Shown piece after piece: positions 1 to 9,372 of a DNA stretch of 64,000 nt. A model generated the notes under the pieces. That model ran no database searches, had not been told where the DNA came from, and saw only the letters and a program-made list of their open reading frames with translations. The DNA comes from Rhizobium leguminosarum (lineage in GTDB: Bacteria > Pseudomonadota > Alphaproteobacteria > Rhizobiales > Rhizobiaceae): positions 3,472,001 through 3,536,000 of the forward strand of contig NZ_CP025012.1 in NCBI RefSeq assembly GCF_002953715.1. Direction: 5' to 3'. The stretch's first letter is position 1; the number at the start of each line of letters is the position of its first letter. The translations under genes were made by a program, and so were the position numbers.

Positions 1-151
1 CACCCGGCGGGATCGTCAGGAGGTGCATGCAGATGCCCTTGGCGCCGACCGTCTCGGCCGCGACCCCTTCGAAATAGCTGAGCCCCTGCTTGCCGTCATA
101 GGCATGATTGGGGCGAACGATGTGGCAGGTGGGCTTTAATGTCACGTCCAT
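1..151 (-). CDS. Cupin domain protein (N-terminal fragment, cut by window edge)
   Basis: The first 50 codons read leftward from an ATG at 149-151 and run off the window. The peptide begins MDVTLKPTCHIVRP and continues through a Gly-rich stretch to ICMHLLTIPPG, which matches the start of small single-domain cupins. The metal-binding His motif would lie beyond the edge, so function cannot be assigned. It is divergent from the ABC importer that starts at 246, with about 95 bp between the two starts, so both may share a control region. A link to the importer's substrate is possible but unproven. Confidence 0.6.
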   Translation of the reverse strand, partial: MDVTLKPTCHIVRPNHAYDGKQGLSYFEGVAAETVGAKGICMHLLTIPPG

Positions 152-245
152 CCTCATCCTCCATGGAGTGTGTCGTCGATAAAACCGGCGATAATGATAG
201 CACGCAAACCGCGTTCCCGCGGCGAAAACAAGACTGGTCGCATTG

Positions 246-1022
246 ATGCAAGCACCCTCCGTCGTATCCGCCAAGGATCTCTGTCTCACCTACCAGGCGA
301 ATGACGGCCCGGTGCGTGCACTGAGCAATGTCAATCTTGATGTCCGCAAGGGCGATTTCGTTTCTTTCATCGGTCCATCGGGCTGCGGCAAGACCACTTT
401 CCTGCGTGTCATCGCCGATCTCGAAAAGAGCACGTCGGGCGAGGTCTCGATCAACGGCATGACGCCGGAGGAAGCTCGCAAGGCCCGTGCCTATGGCTAT
501 GTCTTCCAGGCGCCGGCGCTCTATCCCTGGCGCACCATCGAAAACAACATCGCCCTGCCGCTGGAGATCATGGGGTATTCCAATGTTGACCGGACGAGGC
601 GCATCGCCGAAGCGCTCGATCTCGTCAGTCTTTCGGGCTTCGAGAAGAAATTCCCCTGGCAGCTTTCCGGCGGCATGCAGCAGCGCGCCTCGATCGCCCG
701 CGCGCTCGCTTTCGACGCCGACCTATTGTTGATGGATGAGCCCTTCGGCGCCCTGGACGAGATCGTCCGCGACCATCTGAACGAAGAGCTGCTGAAACTC
801 TGGACCCGAACCAACAAGACGATCTGCTTCGTCACCCATTCCATCCCCGAGGCGGTCTATCTCTCTACCAAGATCGTGGTGATGTCTCCGCGCCCGGGCC
901 GCGTGACCGATGTGATCGACTCGACCCTGCCGGCCGAGCGCCCGCTCGACATCCGCGAAACCCCCGAGTTCCTGGAGATTGCCCACCGCGTCCGCGAAGG
1001 GTTGAGGACGGGGCACGCATGA
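246..1022 (+). CDS. ABC transporter ATP-binding protein, nitrate/taurine/pyrimidine (NMT1) type
   Basis: This is the cytoplasmic ATPase of an importer, about 258 aa. Visible motifs are Walker A GPSGCGKT near residues 43-50, the signature LSGGMQQR near 140, Walker B LLLMDEP near 160, and a switch His in the segment FVTHSIPEA. The order and spacing are those of the TauB/SsuB/ThiZ family. A TTG lies three bases upstream, but the ATG at 246 is preferred. It is followed by two permeases and a periplasmic binding protein on the same strand, so it very likely energises them. The substrate is not readable from the ATPase. Confidence 0.9.
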   Translation: MQAPSVVSAKDLCLTYQANDGPVRALSNVNLDVRKGDFVSFIGPSGCGKTTFLRVIADLEKSTSGEVSINGMTPEEARKARAYGYVFQAPALYPWRTIENNIALPLEIMGYSNVDRTRRIAEALDLVSLSGFEKKFPWQLSGGMQQRASIARALAFDADLLLMDEPFGALDEIVRDHLNEELLKLWTRTNKTICFVTHSIPEAVYLSTKIVVMSPRPGRVTDVIDSTLPAERPLDIRETPEFLEIAHRVREGLRTGHA

Positions 1023-1080
1023 GGAATAGGGGTTTGATTCCCGGGCTCTGCAGGCTCAACACAACGTGGGAGCAAATCCC

Positions 1081-2010
1081 ATGAAACCCGACACCCTCAA
1101 GGACAAGATCGTCCCCGTCACCACCATCCTGCTGGCGCTCGTCGTCATCTGGTATGTCGCCGCCATCCTGATGAACGCGCCGTTCCAGCGCGACATGGAC
1201 GGCCGCGCCGGCGCGACCCCATCGACCCTCGAATTCATCGGCAAGACGCTCGCCCAGCCGAAGCCTATCCTGCCGGCGCCGCATCAGGTGGCGCAGAACG
1301 TCTACGAGAACACCTTCCTGCGCAGCCTTTCGAGCAACCGCAGCCTCGTCTATCACAGCTGGGTAACGCTCTCCTCCACCCTGCTCGGCTTCGGCTTCGG
1401 CATGCTGCTCGGCATCCTTCTCGCCGTGCTGATCGTCCATAACCGTGCCATGGACCGCTCGCTGATGCCCTGGCTGGTGGCGAGCCAGACCATACCGATC
1501 CTCGCCATCGCGCCGATGATCGTCATCATCTCCTATAACGTGCTGACTGGCGACAATGCCGTTGCACATCTCCTCAATCTCGATTCCGACGCCTCCCGTC
1601 TTGTTTCGAAGGCGCTGATCTCCACCTACCTCTCCTTCTTTCCGGTCGCCGTCGGCATGGTGAAGGGGCTGCGTTCGCCTGAAATCATGCATCTCGACCT
1701 GATGCGCACCTATTATGCCAGCCCGATGCAGACGTTCTGGAAGCTGCGCGTTCCGGCTTCGATCCCTTTCCTCTTCACCTCGATGAAGGTCGCGATCGCC
1801 GCCAGCCTCGTCGGCGCCATCGTCGGCGAGCTGCCGACGGGTGCAGTCGCCGGCATCGGCTCGAAGCTGCTCGCCGGCTCCTATTACAGCCAGACCATCG
1901 ATATCTGGGCCGCCCTCGTCGCCGGATCGCTGCTGGCGGGCATCCTGGTTGCGATTGTCGGCGTTGCGGCGAAGATCGTCGACCGCGCCATGGGCGGGAG
2001 GCCGGCATGA
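1081..2010 (+). CDS. ABC transporter permease (BPD_transp_1), first of two
   Basis: About 309 aa, with an N-terminal membrane anchor, a periplasmic stretch, and a binding-protein-dependent permease domain in the second half. The EAA-like cytoplasmic loop is seen around TYYASPMQTFWKLRVPASIP, followed by further membrane helices ending in AKIVDRAMG. I start at ATG 1081 because GGGAG sits 8 bases upstream; a GTG at 1066 is in frame but has no better site. It overlaps the next permease by 4 bases (ATGA), which implies translational coupling and a heterodimeric membrane channel with that protein. Confidence 0.88.
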   Translation: MKPDTLKDKIVPVTTILLALVVIWYVAAILMNAPFQRDMDGRAGATPSTLEFIGKTLAQPKPILPAPHQVAQNVYENTFLRSLSSNRSLVYHSWVTLSSTLLGFGFGMLLGILLAVLIVHNRAMDRSLMPWLVASQTIPILAIAPMIVIISYNVLTGDNAVAHLLNLDSDASRLVSKALISTYLSFFPVAVGMVKGLRSPEIMHLDLMRTYYASPMQTFWKLRVPASIPFLFTSMKVAIAASLVGAIVGELPTGAVAGIGSKLLAGSYYSQTIDIWAALVAGSLLAGILVAIVGVAAKIVDRAMGGRPA

Positions 2011-3134
2011 GACATCTGACGTTCTCCTGGCAAGGCGTGCTCGCTCTCCTCCTCTGCGCCGGGGCGCTGACGGCCCTGCCGCTCCTAGCCGAGGGCGCGA
2101 CGCGACCCCTCACCGACGGCACGGCAAGCCTCATTTTCATCATCGTCATCGCGGCCGCCCTGCTGTCCCTGGCGCCGCAACCGCCGGCCTATCGTGCCAC
2201 CGTGCTGTTTATCGGCGCGCATGGCGCCGCCTGGATGCTGCTTTCCGCTCTTTCCGGCAACGAGGGCGCGGCGACGCGGGCTTTCTTCCTGCTGCTCTTC
2301 GCCTGCTGGCTGCTTGCCTGGCGATGCGTCACCGAGCTGTCGAAACTGCAGCCTGTCACCACTTTCAGCAAGTCGGCGCTCCAGATGCTGATCCCGGCGA
2401 TCTTCGGCGCCTGGATCTTAATTCTCTGGGAGGCGGTTACGCGTGGCGCCGGCGTCCCCTTCATCCTGCTGCCGCCGCCGAGCGCCATCGGCGCGCGGTT
2501 CATGGCATCGCTGCCGATCCTCGGCGCGGACGTCAGGCAGACGATCTTCAAGGCGGTGCTGATCGGTTATATCGTCGGCTGCCTCAGTGGCTTCGTCGTC
2601 GCAGTGCTCGCCGACCGCATCGCCTTCCTGCGCCGCGGCCTTCTGCCAATCGGCAACATGGTTTCGGCCCTGCCGATCATCGGCGTCGCCCCTGTCATGG
2701 TCATGTGGTTCGGCTTCGACTGGCCGTCGAAGGCCGCCGTCGTCATCATCATGACCTTCTTCCCGATGCTGGTGAATACCGTCGCCGGCCTTGCCGCCTC
2801 CGGCAGCATGGAGCGCGACCTGATGCGCACCTATGCCTCCGGCTATTGGCAGACGCTGCTGAAGCTCAGGCTTCCGGCGGCAATGCCCTTCATTTTCAAC
2901 GCACTGAAGATCAACTCGACGCTGGCGCTGATTGGTGCCATCGTTGCGGAATTCTTCGGAACACCGATCGTCGGCATGGGCTTCCGCATCTCCACCGAGA
3001 TCGGCCGCATGAATGTCGACATGGTCTGGGCGGAAATCGCCGTCGCGGCGCTGGCCGGCTCGATCTTCTATGGCATCATCGCCCTGACCGAACGGGCGGT
3101 GACGTTCTGGCATCCGTCTATCCGTGGTGGCTAG
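2007..3134 (+). CDS. ABC transporter permease (BPD_transp_1), second of two, with extra N-terminal helices
   Basis: About 375 aa. Roughly the first 120 residues hold four hydrophobic segments (for example GVLALLLCAGALTALPLL and LIFIIVIAAALLSL) not present in the partner. The remainder is a typical permease domain with the loop TYASGYWQTLLKLRLPAAMP and a terminal segment ERAVTFWHPS. Its ATG overlaps the stop of the first permease. Such extended permeases occur in NMT1/THI5-type importers for thiamine pyrimidine precursors or other small heterocycles; the exact substrate is inference. Confidence 0.86.
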   Translation: MRHLTFSWQGVLALLLCAGALTALPLLAEGATRPLTDGTASLIFIIVIAAALLSLAPQPPAYRATVLFIGAHGAAWMLLSALSGNEGAATRAFFLLLFACWLLAWRCVTELSKLQPVTTFSKSALQMLIPAIFGAWILILWEAVTRGAGVPFILLPPPSAIGARFMASLPILGADVRQTIFKAVLIGYIVGCLSGFVVAVLADRIAFLRRGLLPIGNMVSALPIIGVAPVMVMWFGFDWPSKAAVVIIMTFFPMLVNTVAGLAASGSMERDLMRTYASGYWQTLLKLRLPAAMPFIFNALKINSTLALIGAIVAEFFGTPIVGMGFRISTEIGRMNVDMVWAEIAVAALAGSIFYGIIALTERAVTFWHPSIRGG

Positions 3135-3192
3135 GCGCGCGCGGGCTCCAGCAACGGGTCCGGGCATAACTTCAGAGGGTAAGGATAAGAAA

Positions 3193-4164
3193 ATGAGAAA
3201 GTTGATGGTTGCAATGATGGCGAGCGCGATGTCGCTTGCATCGGCCCATGCGATGGCCGCCGACAAGGTGGTGCTGCAGCTGAAATGGGTCACGCAGAGC
3301 CAGTTCGGCGGTTATTACGTCGCCAAGGACAAGGGCTTCTATAAGGAAGAAGGCCTCGACGTCGACATCAAGCCGGGTGGCCCCGATATCGCCCCCGAGC
3401 AGGTGATCGCCGGCGGCGGCGCCGATGTCATCGTCGACTGGATGGGCGGCGCCCTGGTTGCCCGCGAAAAGGGCGTTCCGCTCGTCAACATCGCCCAGCC
3501 CTACCAGAAGGCGGGCCTGGAAATGGTCTGCCGCAAGGACGGCCCGATCAAGACCGAAGCCGACTTCAAGGGCCACACGCTCGGCGTCTGGTTCTTCGGC
3601 AACGAATATCCCTTCTTCGCCTGGATGAACAAGCTCGGCCTGTCGACAGAAGGCGGTCCGAACGGCGTCACCGTGCTGAAGCAGAGCTTCGACGTGCAGC
3701 CGCTTGTCCAGAAGCAGGCCGACTGCATCTCTGTCATGACCTATAACGAATACTGGCAGGCGATCGATGCCGGCTTCAAGCCGGAAGAACTGACGGTCTT
3801 CAATTACACTGAAATGGGCAACGACCTTCTTGAAGACGGCCTCTATGCGATGGAAGACAAACTGAAAGACCCGGCCTTCAAGGAGAAGATGGTCAAGTTC
3901 GTCCGCGCGTCGATGAAGGGCTGGAAATATGCCACCGAGAATCCCGACGAAGCCGCCGAGATCGTCATGGACAATGGCGGCCAGGACGACAACCATCAGA
4001 AGCGCATGATGGGTGAAGTCGCCAAGCTGGTCGGCGACAGCTCCGGCAAGCTGGACGAGGCGCTCTATGCCCGCACGGCAAAGGCGCTGCTCGACCAGAA
4101 GATCATCAGCAAGGAGCCGTCAGGCGCTTGGACGCACGACATCACCGACGCCGCTTCCAAGTAG
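3193..4164 (+). CDS. Periplasmic substrate-binding protein, NMT1/THI5-like
   Basis: About 323 aa. It starts at ATG 3193 with a clear signal peptide (MRKLMVAMMASAMSLASAHA, cleavage near AMA-ADKVV); an upstream GTG would bury this signal. The mature start KVVLQLKWVTQSQFGGYYVAKDKGFY is the classic opening of NMT1/THI5-like proteins such as ThiY and RibY. These bind hydroxymethylpyrimidine precursors, riboflavin or related rings. It is the last gene of the importer operon, and a strong hairpin terminator follows at 4186-4213. No thiamine or FMN riboswitch was seen in the short leader of the operon, so substrate remains open. Confidence 0.88.
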   Translation: MRKLMVAMMASAMSLASAHAMAADKVVLQLKWVTQSQFGGYYVAKDKGFYKEEGLDVDIKPGGPDIAPEQVIAGGGADVIVDWMGGALVAREKGVPLVNIAQPYQKAGLEMVCRKDGPIKTEADFKGHTLGVWFFGNEYPFFAWMNKLGLSTEGGPNGVTVLKQSFDVQPLVQKQADCISVMTYNEYWQAIDAGFKPEELTVFNYTEMGNDLLEDGLYAMEDKLKDPAFKEKMVKFVRASMKGWKYATENPDEAAEIVMDNGGQDDNHQKRMMGEVAKLVGDSSGKLDEALYARTAKALLDQKIISKEPSGAWTHDITDAASK

Positions 4165-4185
4165 TTTCGGCAAGATTGCGAAGCG

Positions 4186-4213
4186 AAACGCGCGGGAAAT
4201 TTCCCGCGCGTTT
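4186..4213 (+). terminator. Rho-independent terminator after the NMT1-type importer operon
   Basis: A perfect 28-base palindrome of two 14-base arms (AAACGCGCGGGAAA and its complement) is followed by TGTCTTTTTCT. It lies 22 bases after the binding-protein stop codon. Confidence 0.85.
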
Positions 4214-4224
4214 TGTCTTTTTCT

Positions 4225-4334
4225 AAAGCATGATGCCGAAAAGTGTACACGGTTTTCGGACGACATCATGCTCTATTGATTTGATTTGGATGCTGATTCA
4301 GATTTTAGGCCAGTCGGCCTAAATCATCAGCATC
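4225..4334. repeat. Mosaic palindromic repeat, copy 1 (modules A + B)
   Basis: Module A (4225-4274) pairs AGCATGATG with CATCATGCT around CCGAAAAGTGT and GGTTTTCGG. Module B (4289-4334) pairs GATGCTGAT with ATCAGCATC around TTTTAGGCC and GGCCTAAA. The same two modules recur in the same order at 10062-10169. Each module can fold into a hairpin. It resembles RIME/REP-like intergenic elements known in Rhizobium. Confidence 0.8.
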
Positions 4335-4674
4335 TCGCAACCGAAAAAAATGCCGTGCAACTGTCGCATTTATCGGGCGTCAAACGTCTTAGAGATAGAG
4401 GCGCGATCAATCTTCGTAATGTTGACATAACCTTGCAGTGATTGATTGACGTCAGAATGGTAATTATTATCGCCTAATGGGGAATTGTTTTCTGCCGGAC
4501 TTGTAGATCGAGCAAATCGATACCACCTACAAGCCGAATTTGCCGGCGAGGGATGAAGACGGCAAAGGATCGGCGGATACCTCTGAGAATGCAGGAAGGG
4601 CAGTGGCCTGATCGCGCGCTGAGTGGCAGACGCTCGAGTTCGGCCAACCTTATCATAAGATTGGACGAAGACGC
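4335..4674. other. Intergenic leader of the RND efflux operon
   Basis: About 340 bases of lower G+C between the repeat and the membrane-fusion gene. No coding region is supported. A TTGACA hexamer occurs at 4422-4427, and a TTGACG at 4446-4451 is followed by AT-rich sequence, but neither has a convincing -10 box at proper spacing. The efflux operon promoter probably lies here. No regulator gene is adjacent on the opposite strand. Confidence 0.4.
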
Positions 4675-5865
4675 ATGGCACGCAAGCCGATTGGAATTCT
4701 AGGCCCCTCTACTCTTTTTGCAGCGGTACTTGCTGCATCCACTGCATTTTCGCAGGAAAAACCGGTCGAAAAACCGCAGCAGAACCTGCCGGCGATCGTC
4801 GTCACCCAGGCGACGAACCGGACCCTCGTCGACCGCGTCATCGGCACGGGAACGGTCAAACCCGTCGAGGAAGTCTATATCCAGCCGCAGGTCGAAGGCC
4901 TCTCGATTCGCACGCTGAAAGCCGATGTCGGCGACAAGGTTCAGGCGGAAAGCACGCTGGCGACGCTCAACGATGACGCGCTGGTCTTGGAAAAGAGCCA
5001 GATGATGGCGACGAAAGCAAAGGGCGAGGCAAGCCTCGCCCAGCTGCGCGCCCAACTCGTCGAGGCGCAGGCCAACGCTGAACAGGCAAGGCAGCAGCAG
5101 GCTCGCGCCCAGGAAATGGGCAAGAAGGGCACGGTCTCCACCGCTCAGGTCGAACAGGCCGATGCGACTGCTGCCGCCGCCAATGCCCGCGTATCTTCCG
5201 CCGAACAGGCAATCGAAGTTTCCGTAGCCGATCTGAAGGTCTTCGACAGCCAGATCGCCGATGCCGATCTGAAGCTGGCGCGCACCGATGTGAAGACGCC
5301 GGTCTCCGGCACGGTCTCGGCGAAGAACGCCAAGGTCGGCGCCATCGCCGCCGGCAACGGCGACCCGCTCTTCACCATCATCCGTAACGGCGATATCGAA
5401 CTCGTCGCCGAAGTCGCCGAAAGCGACATCGTCAGAGTCATGGCCGGCCAGAAGGCTGCGATTTCGCTCTCCGGCAGCCGCGAGAAGCTGTCCGGCTCCG
5501 TGCGCCTGGTCTCGCCCACCGTCGATCCGGTCACCCGCCTCGGTCTTGTCCATATATCCATCGACGACGACAGCAAGGCGCGCTCGGGCATGTATGGCAG
5601 CGCCGAGATCATCGTGCGCGAAACAGAGGGCGTATCGCTTCCCCTGACCGCCGTGCTCACCAGTAACGAAGGCTCCTCCGCCCGCAGGGTCGAGGATGGT
5701 GTGGTAAAATACGCCAAGGTCGAGACCGGCATCCAGGATGGTGCCTATGTCGAGATCGTTGAAGGATTGAAGACCGGCGACGAGGTCGTGGCCAAGGCGG
5801 GCGCTTATGTTCGTGACGGCGACCACATCACCCCGGTGCGTGAACAGCTCCCGGCTTCCAACTAA
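4675..5865 (+). CDS. RND efflux periplasmic adaptor (membrane fusion protein, HlyD family)
   Basis: About 396 aa, with a signal peptide ending near STAFS-QEKP. A lipoyl/barrel-sandwich half (VYIQPQVEGLSIRTLKADVGDKVQ) is followed by an Ala/Gln-rich coiled-coil hairpin over residues 105-200. The second lipoyl half (DVKTPVSGTVSAKNAKVGA), a beta-barrel and a membrane-proximal region come next. It bridges the inner-membrane pump encoded 12 bases downstream to an outer-membrane channel that is not in this window. The substrate could be a drug, detergent or secondary metabolite; nothing in the sequence decides. Confidence 0.92.
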   Translation: MARKPIGILGPSTLFAAVLAASTAFSQEKPVEKPQQNLPAIVVTQATNRTLVDRVIGTGTVKPVEEVYIQPQVEGLSIRTLKADVGDKVQAESTLATLNDDALVLEKSQMMATKAKGEASLAQLRAQLVEAQANAEQARQQQARAQEMGKKGTVSTAQVEQADATAAAANARVSSAEQAIEVSVADLKVFDSQIADADLKLARTDVKTPVSGTVSAKNAKVGAIAAGNGDPLFTIIRNGDIELVAEVAESDIVRVMAGQKAAISLSGSREKLSGSVRLVSPTVDPVTRLGLVHISIDDDSKARSGMYGSAEIIVRETEGVSLPLTAVLTSNEGSSARRVEDGVVKYAKVETGIQDGAYVEIVEGLKTGDEVVAKAGAYVRDGDHITPVREQLPASN

Positions 5866-5877
5866 AGAGACCATCCG

Positions 5878-8800
5878 ATGAATTTTTCAGCCTGGTCCAT
5901 TCGAAACCCCATCGCACCGCTGCTGGCCTTCTGCCTGCTGGTGTTCATCGGCATACAGTCCTTCAACTCGCTGCCGATCACGCGCTTTCCCAACATCGAC
6001 GTACCGCTCGTTTCGATCAGCGTGACGCAGAGCGGTGCTTCGCCGGCCGAACTCGAAATGCAGGTGACGAAGGAGATCGAGGACGCAGTCGCTTCGATCA
6101 CCGGCATCGACGAAATCCAGTCGACGGTGACCGACGGCAGCTCGCAGACCAACGTCATGTTCCGCATGGAAGTGCCGACCGAACAGGCCGTGCAGGACAC
6201 CAAGGACGCGATCGACCGCATCCGCAGCGATCTGCCGGCAAACGCCGAAGCACCGATCGTCTCCAAGGTCGATGTCGAAGGCCAGGCGATCCAGACCTTC
6301 GCCGTTTCCTCGCCCGCCATGTCGCTGGAGGAACTTTCCTGGTTCGTTGACGACACGATCAAGCGTTCGCTGCAGGGCCAGGCCGGCATCGGCCGCGTCG
6401 ACCGCTACGGCGGTGCCGAGCGCGAAGTGCGCATCGAACTCACCCCCGACAAGCTCAACGCCTATGGCATCACCGCCGCAAGCGTGAACGAGCAACTGCG
6501 CGGCACCAACATCGATCTCGGCTCCGGCCGCGGCCAGGTGGCCGGCAGCGAACAGGCGATCCGCGTCCTGGGCGATGCCCGCAACGTCGCCGAACTCGCC
6601 GACACGACGATCGCGCTGCCGAACGGCCGCTTCGTCAAACTCTCCGATCTCGGTGTCATCAAGGACACTTATGAGGAGCCGAAGTCCTTCTCGCGCTTCA
6701 ACGATACGCCCGTCGTCACTTTCGGCGTTTTCCGTTCCAAGGGCGCCAGCGAGGTCAGCGTCGCCGAAACCGTAGCGCAGAGCCTCGACAAGGTGCGGGC
6801 CGAAAACCCGAATGTGAAGGTCGAACTGATCGACGATTCGGTTTATTTCACCTATGGCAACTACGAAGCCGCCATCCATACGCTGCTCGAAGGCGCGCTG
6901 CTCGCCGTCATCGTCGTCTTCCTGTTCCTCAGGAACTGGCGGGCGACGCTGATTTCAGCAATCGCCCTTCCCTTGTCCGCGATCCCGACCTTCTGGATCA
7001 TGGACATGATGGGCTTTTCACTGAACCTTGTCAGCTTCCTCGCTTTGACGCTTGCGACCGGTATCCTCGTCGACGATGCGATCGTCGAAATCGAAAACAT
7101 CGCTCGCCACATCAAGATGGGCAAGACGCCCTACCGAGCGGCGATCGAGGCGGCTGATGAAATCGGCCTTGCCGTTATCGCCACCACTTTCACGATCATC
7201 GCCGTTTTCGTGCCGGTTTCCTTCATGCCGGGCATTCCGGGCCAGTACTTCATCCAGTTCGGCCTGACCGTCGCCTTCTCCGTCTTCTTCTCGCTGATGG
7301 TGGCGCGCCTGATCACGCCGATGATGGCCGCCTATCTGATGCGCGCCGAAGACGCGATGGAAGACCATCACGACAATGACAGCCTGCTGATGCGCGGCTA
7401 CACCCGTCTCATACGTGGCACGACCGGACGCTGGTACACGCGTTATGCGACGCTGATTGTCGCGTTCGGCTTCCTGGTCGGCTCTGTTATGTTGCTGATG
7501 CAGGTTCCCGGCAGCTTCCTGCCGCCGGAAGACGCTTCACGCATCGTTCTCTCCGTCGAACTGCCTCCCAATGCGCGGCTTGACGACACCGAGAAGACGA
7601 CGGATGCGATTTACGACAGGGTCAAGGACATCAACGGTGTCGATAGCGTCTTCGTTCTCGGCGGCGCGTCGCCGAAGGGCGAACTCGAACTGCGCCGCGC
7701 GACCATCACGCTCGCCCTCGACAAGCTCGACCAATCGCTGCTCAAGAAGATGGTCAACGACGTGCTCGGCCGTATCCCGGTCGTTGGCCCGATGCTGCCG
7801 AAGGTGGAAGTCCACGGGCGCGAACGTCCGCAATGGAATATCGAAAAGGAAGTCTTCGCCAAGCTGCGCGACATTCCCGACGTCCATATCCTGAAGCTCA
7901 ACGACCGCGGCGAACGCGACCTCTCCTTCAACTTCCTCTCCAAGAACGAGAAGGACCTGAACGACGCCGTCGGCATTCTGGAATCCAAGCTCCGCGCCGA
8001 TCCGCTGCTTGCCAATGTCAGCGCCGACGGCGCCCTGCCCCGTCCGGAACTGCAGGTTCATCCGCGCAAGGATGAGGCTGCCCGCCTCGGCATCACGCCG
8101 CAGCAGATCTCCGAGACGATCCGCGTCGCCACCATCGGCGATGTCGATGCAGCCCTTGCCAAGATCTCGCTCGACGATCGCCAGATCCCGATCCGTGTCC
8201 AGACTTCACTCGACATGCGCCGCGATCTCGCGGCCATACGGGCGCTGAAGGTCCAGACCGCCAGCGGCGGCACCGTTCCGCTCGCAAGCGTCGCCAATAT
8301 CGACTATTCGGAAGGCGTAAGCTCGATCAAGCGCAACAACCGCAACCGCGTCGTCTCGATCGGGTCCGACCTGCCGCAGGGCGTTGCGCTCGACACGGCT
8401 TCGGCCCGCTTCCGCGAGATCGTCAATGGGGCCAACATCCCGGCCTCGGTGCACCTTGCCGAAAGCGGCGACACCAAGGTGCAGACCGAGATGCAGCAGA
8501 GCTTCGTCAACGCCATGCTGATGGGCCTCCTGCTGGTGTTGACAGTGCTGATCCTGCTCTTCAAGGACGTGATCCAGCCCTTCACCATCCTGTTCTCGCT
8601 GCCGCTCGCCATTGGCGGCGTCGCGGCCGGCTTGCTCGTCACCAGCAATCCGCTGTCGATGCCTGTCATGATCGGCATTCTGATGCTGATGGGTGTCGTC
8701 ACCAAGAACGCGATCCTGCTCGTCGATTTCGCGATCGAGATGCGCCACCGGGGCATGCCTCGCGTCGAGGCCATGGTCGAAGCCGGCCGCAAGCGCGCCC

Positions 8801-9204
8801 GTCCGATCATCATGACCTCGATCGCCATGTCGGCGGGCATGCTGCCTTCCGCGCTCGGTGTCGGCGAAGGCGGCTCGTTCCGCGCGCCGATGGCGATTGC
8901 GGTGATTGGCGGTATCATCGTCTCGACCGTGCTCTCGCTCGTCGTCGTGCCCTCCTTCTTCCTGATCATGGACGATCTGTCCCGCCTGCTCGGCTGGGCT
9001 TTCGGCCGCCTGGTCGGCAGGAAGGACGAGGAGGAGCTGCCGCTGTCGCGCGAGGATCTCACCCGTGTCACCCGGGAGAACCGCAGCGAAATCGACTCGC
9101 TGGAGGAGCGCCTGACCGCAATCGAAAAGCCGGAAGGCAAACGCAAGAGCGCCAAGGGCAACGACACCAACGTGCTGCGCCTGCCGCCCTTCGCGGCGGA
9201 ATAA
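5878..9204 (+). CDS. RND efflux pump inner-membrane transporter (HAE1-like/AcrB superfamily)
   Basis: About 1108 aa, a full-length proton-driven pump. It starts NFSAWSIRNPIAPLLAF and has two repeats, each with a periplasmic porter loop and a helix bundle. The proton-relay acidic pair is present in LVDDAIVEIENI (TM4 equivalent) and the matching Lys in VVTKNAILLVDFAIE (TM10 equivalent), so the pump should be active. The C-terminal 80 residues form a charged, coiled-coil-prone tail (LTRVTRENRSEIDSLEERLTAIEK) that is longer than usual. It is co-transcribed with the adaptor gene and followed by a terminator. Confidence 0.94.
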   Translation: MNFSAWSIRNPIAPLLAFCLLVFIGIQSFNSLPITRFPNIDVPLVSISVTQSGASPAELEMQVTKEIEDAVASITGIDEIQSTVTDGSSQTNVMFRMEVPTEQAVQDTKDAIDRIRSDLPANAEAPIVSKVDVEGQAIQTFAVSSPAMSLEELSWFVDDTIKRSLQGQAGIGRVDRYGGAEREVRIELTPDKLNAYGITAASVNEQLRGTNIDLGSGRGQVAGSEQAIRVLGDARNVAELADTTIALPNGRFVKLSDLGVIKDTYEEPKSFSRFNDTPVVTFGVFRSKGASEVSVAETVAQSLDKVRAENPNVKVELIDDSVYFTYGNYEAAIHTLLEGALLAVIVVFLFLRNWRATLISAIALPLSAIPTFWIMDMMGFSLNLVSFLALTLATGILVDDAIVEIENIARHIKMGKTPYRAAIEAADEIGLAVIATTFTIIAVFVPVSFMPGIPGQYFIQFGLTVAFSVFFSLMVARLITPMMAAYLMRAEDAMEDHHDNDSLLMRGYTRLIRGTTGRWYTRYATLIVAFGFLVGSVMLLMQVPGSFLPPEDASRIVLSVELPPNARLDDTEKTTDAIYDRVKDINGVDSVFVLGGASPKGELELRRATITLALDKLDQSLLKKMVNDVLGRIPVVGPMLPKVEVHGRERPQWNIEKEVFAKLRDIPDVHILKLNDRGERDLSFNFLSKNEKDLNDAVGILESKLRADPLLANVSADGALPRPELQVHPRKDEAARLGITPQQISETIRVATIGDVDAALAKISLDDRQIPIRVQTSLDMRRDLAAIRALKVQTASGGTVPLASVANIDYSEGVSSIKRNNRNRVVSIGSDLPQGVALDTASARFREIVNGANIPASVHLAESGDTKVQTEMQQSFVNAMLMGLLLVLTVLILLFKDVIQPFTILFSLPLAIGGVAAGLLVTSNPLSMPVMIGILMLMGVVTKNAILLVDFAIEMRHRGMPRVEAMVEAGRKRARPIIMTSIAMSAGMLPSALGVGEGGSFRAPMAIAVIGGIIVSTVLSLVVVPSFFLIMDDLSRLLGWAFGRLVGRKDEEELPLSREDLTRVTRENRSEIDSLEERLTAIEKPEGKRKSAKGNDTNVLRLPPFAAE

Positions 9205-9221
9205 GCAAAACCCAGGAAATG

Positions 9222-9251
9222 AACGGGCCGGGAGCGATCTCCCGGCCCGTT
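9222..9251 (+). terminator. Terminator of the RND efflux operon
   Basis: AACGGGCCGGGAG pairs with its complement across a CGAT loop and is followed by TCATTTTTTG, 17 bases after the pump stop codon. Confidence 0.88.
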
Positions 9252-9278
9252 TCATTTTTTGCTGTTCACTTCTGGCGA

Positions 9279-9292
9279 TTGACCGAAATCAA
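9279..9292 (+). promoter_or_regulatory. Candidate FNR/FixK-type box (anaerobox)
   Basis: TTGAC-N4-ATCAA fits the TTGA-N6-TCAA core bound by FNR, FixK, DNR and NNR proteins, with one base off the strict TTGAT consensus. It lies 80 bases before the start of a CRP/FNR-family gene, suggesting control by itself or by FnrN/FixK. No -35/-10 pair was firmly placed. Confidence 0.5.
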
Positions 9293-9372
9293 ATCCGCCG
9301 CCATCTCCTTCCCGTATTTTGCCGGGCATGCACATGGAATTGGAAAGACCGGCCATATCAGGAGACCGGGAG

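Noticed and set aside
152..245. Possible thiamine or FMN riboswitch upstream of the NMT1-type importer
   Set aside because: The leader is only about 95 bases and shows none of the conserved core motifs.
4422..4470. TTGACA/TTGACG hexamers as the promoter of the RND efflux operon
   Set aside because: No acceptable -10 box lies at 16-18 bases from either.
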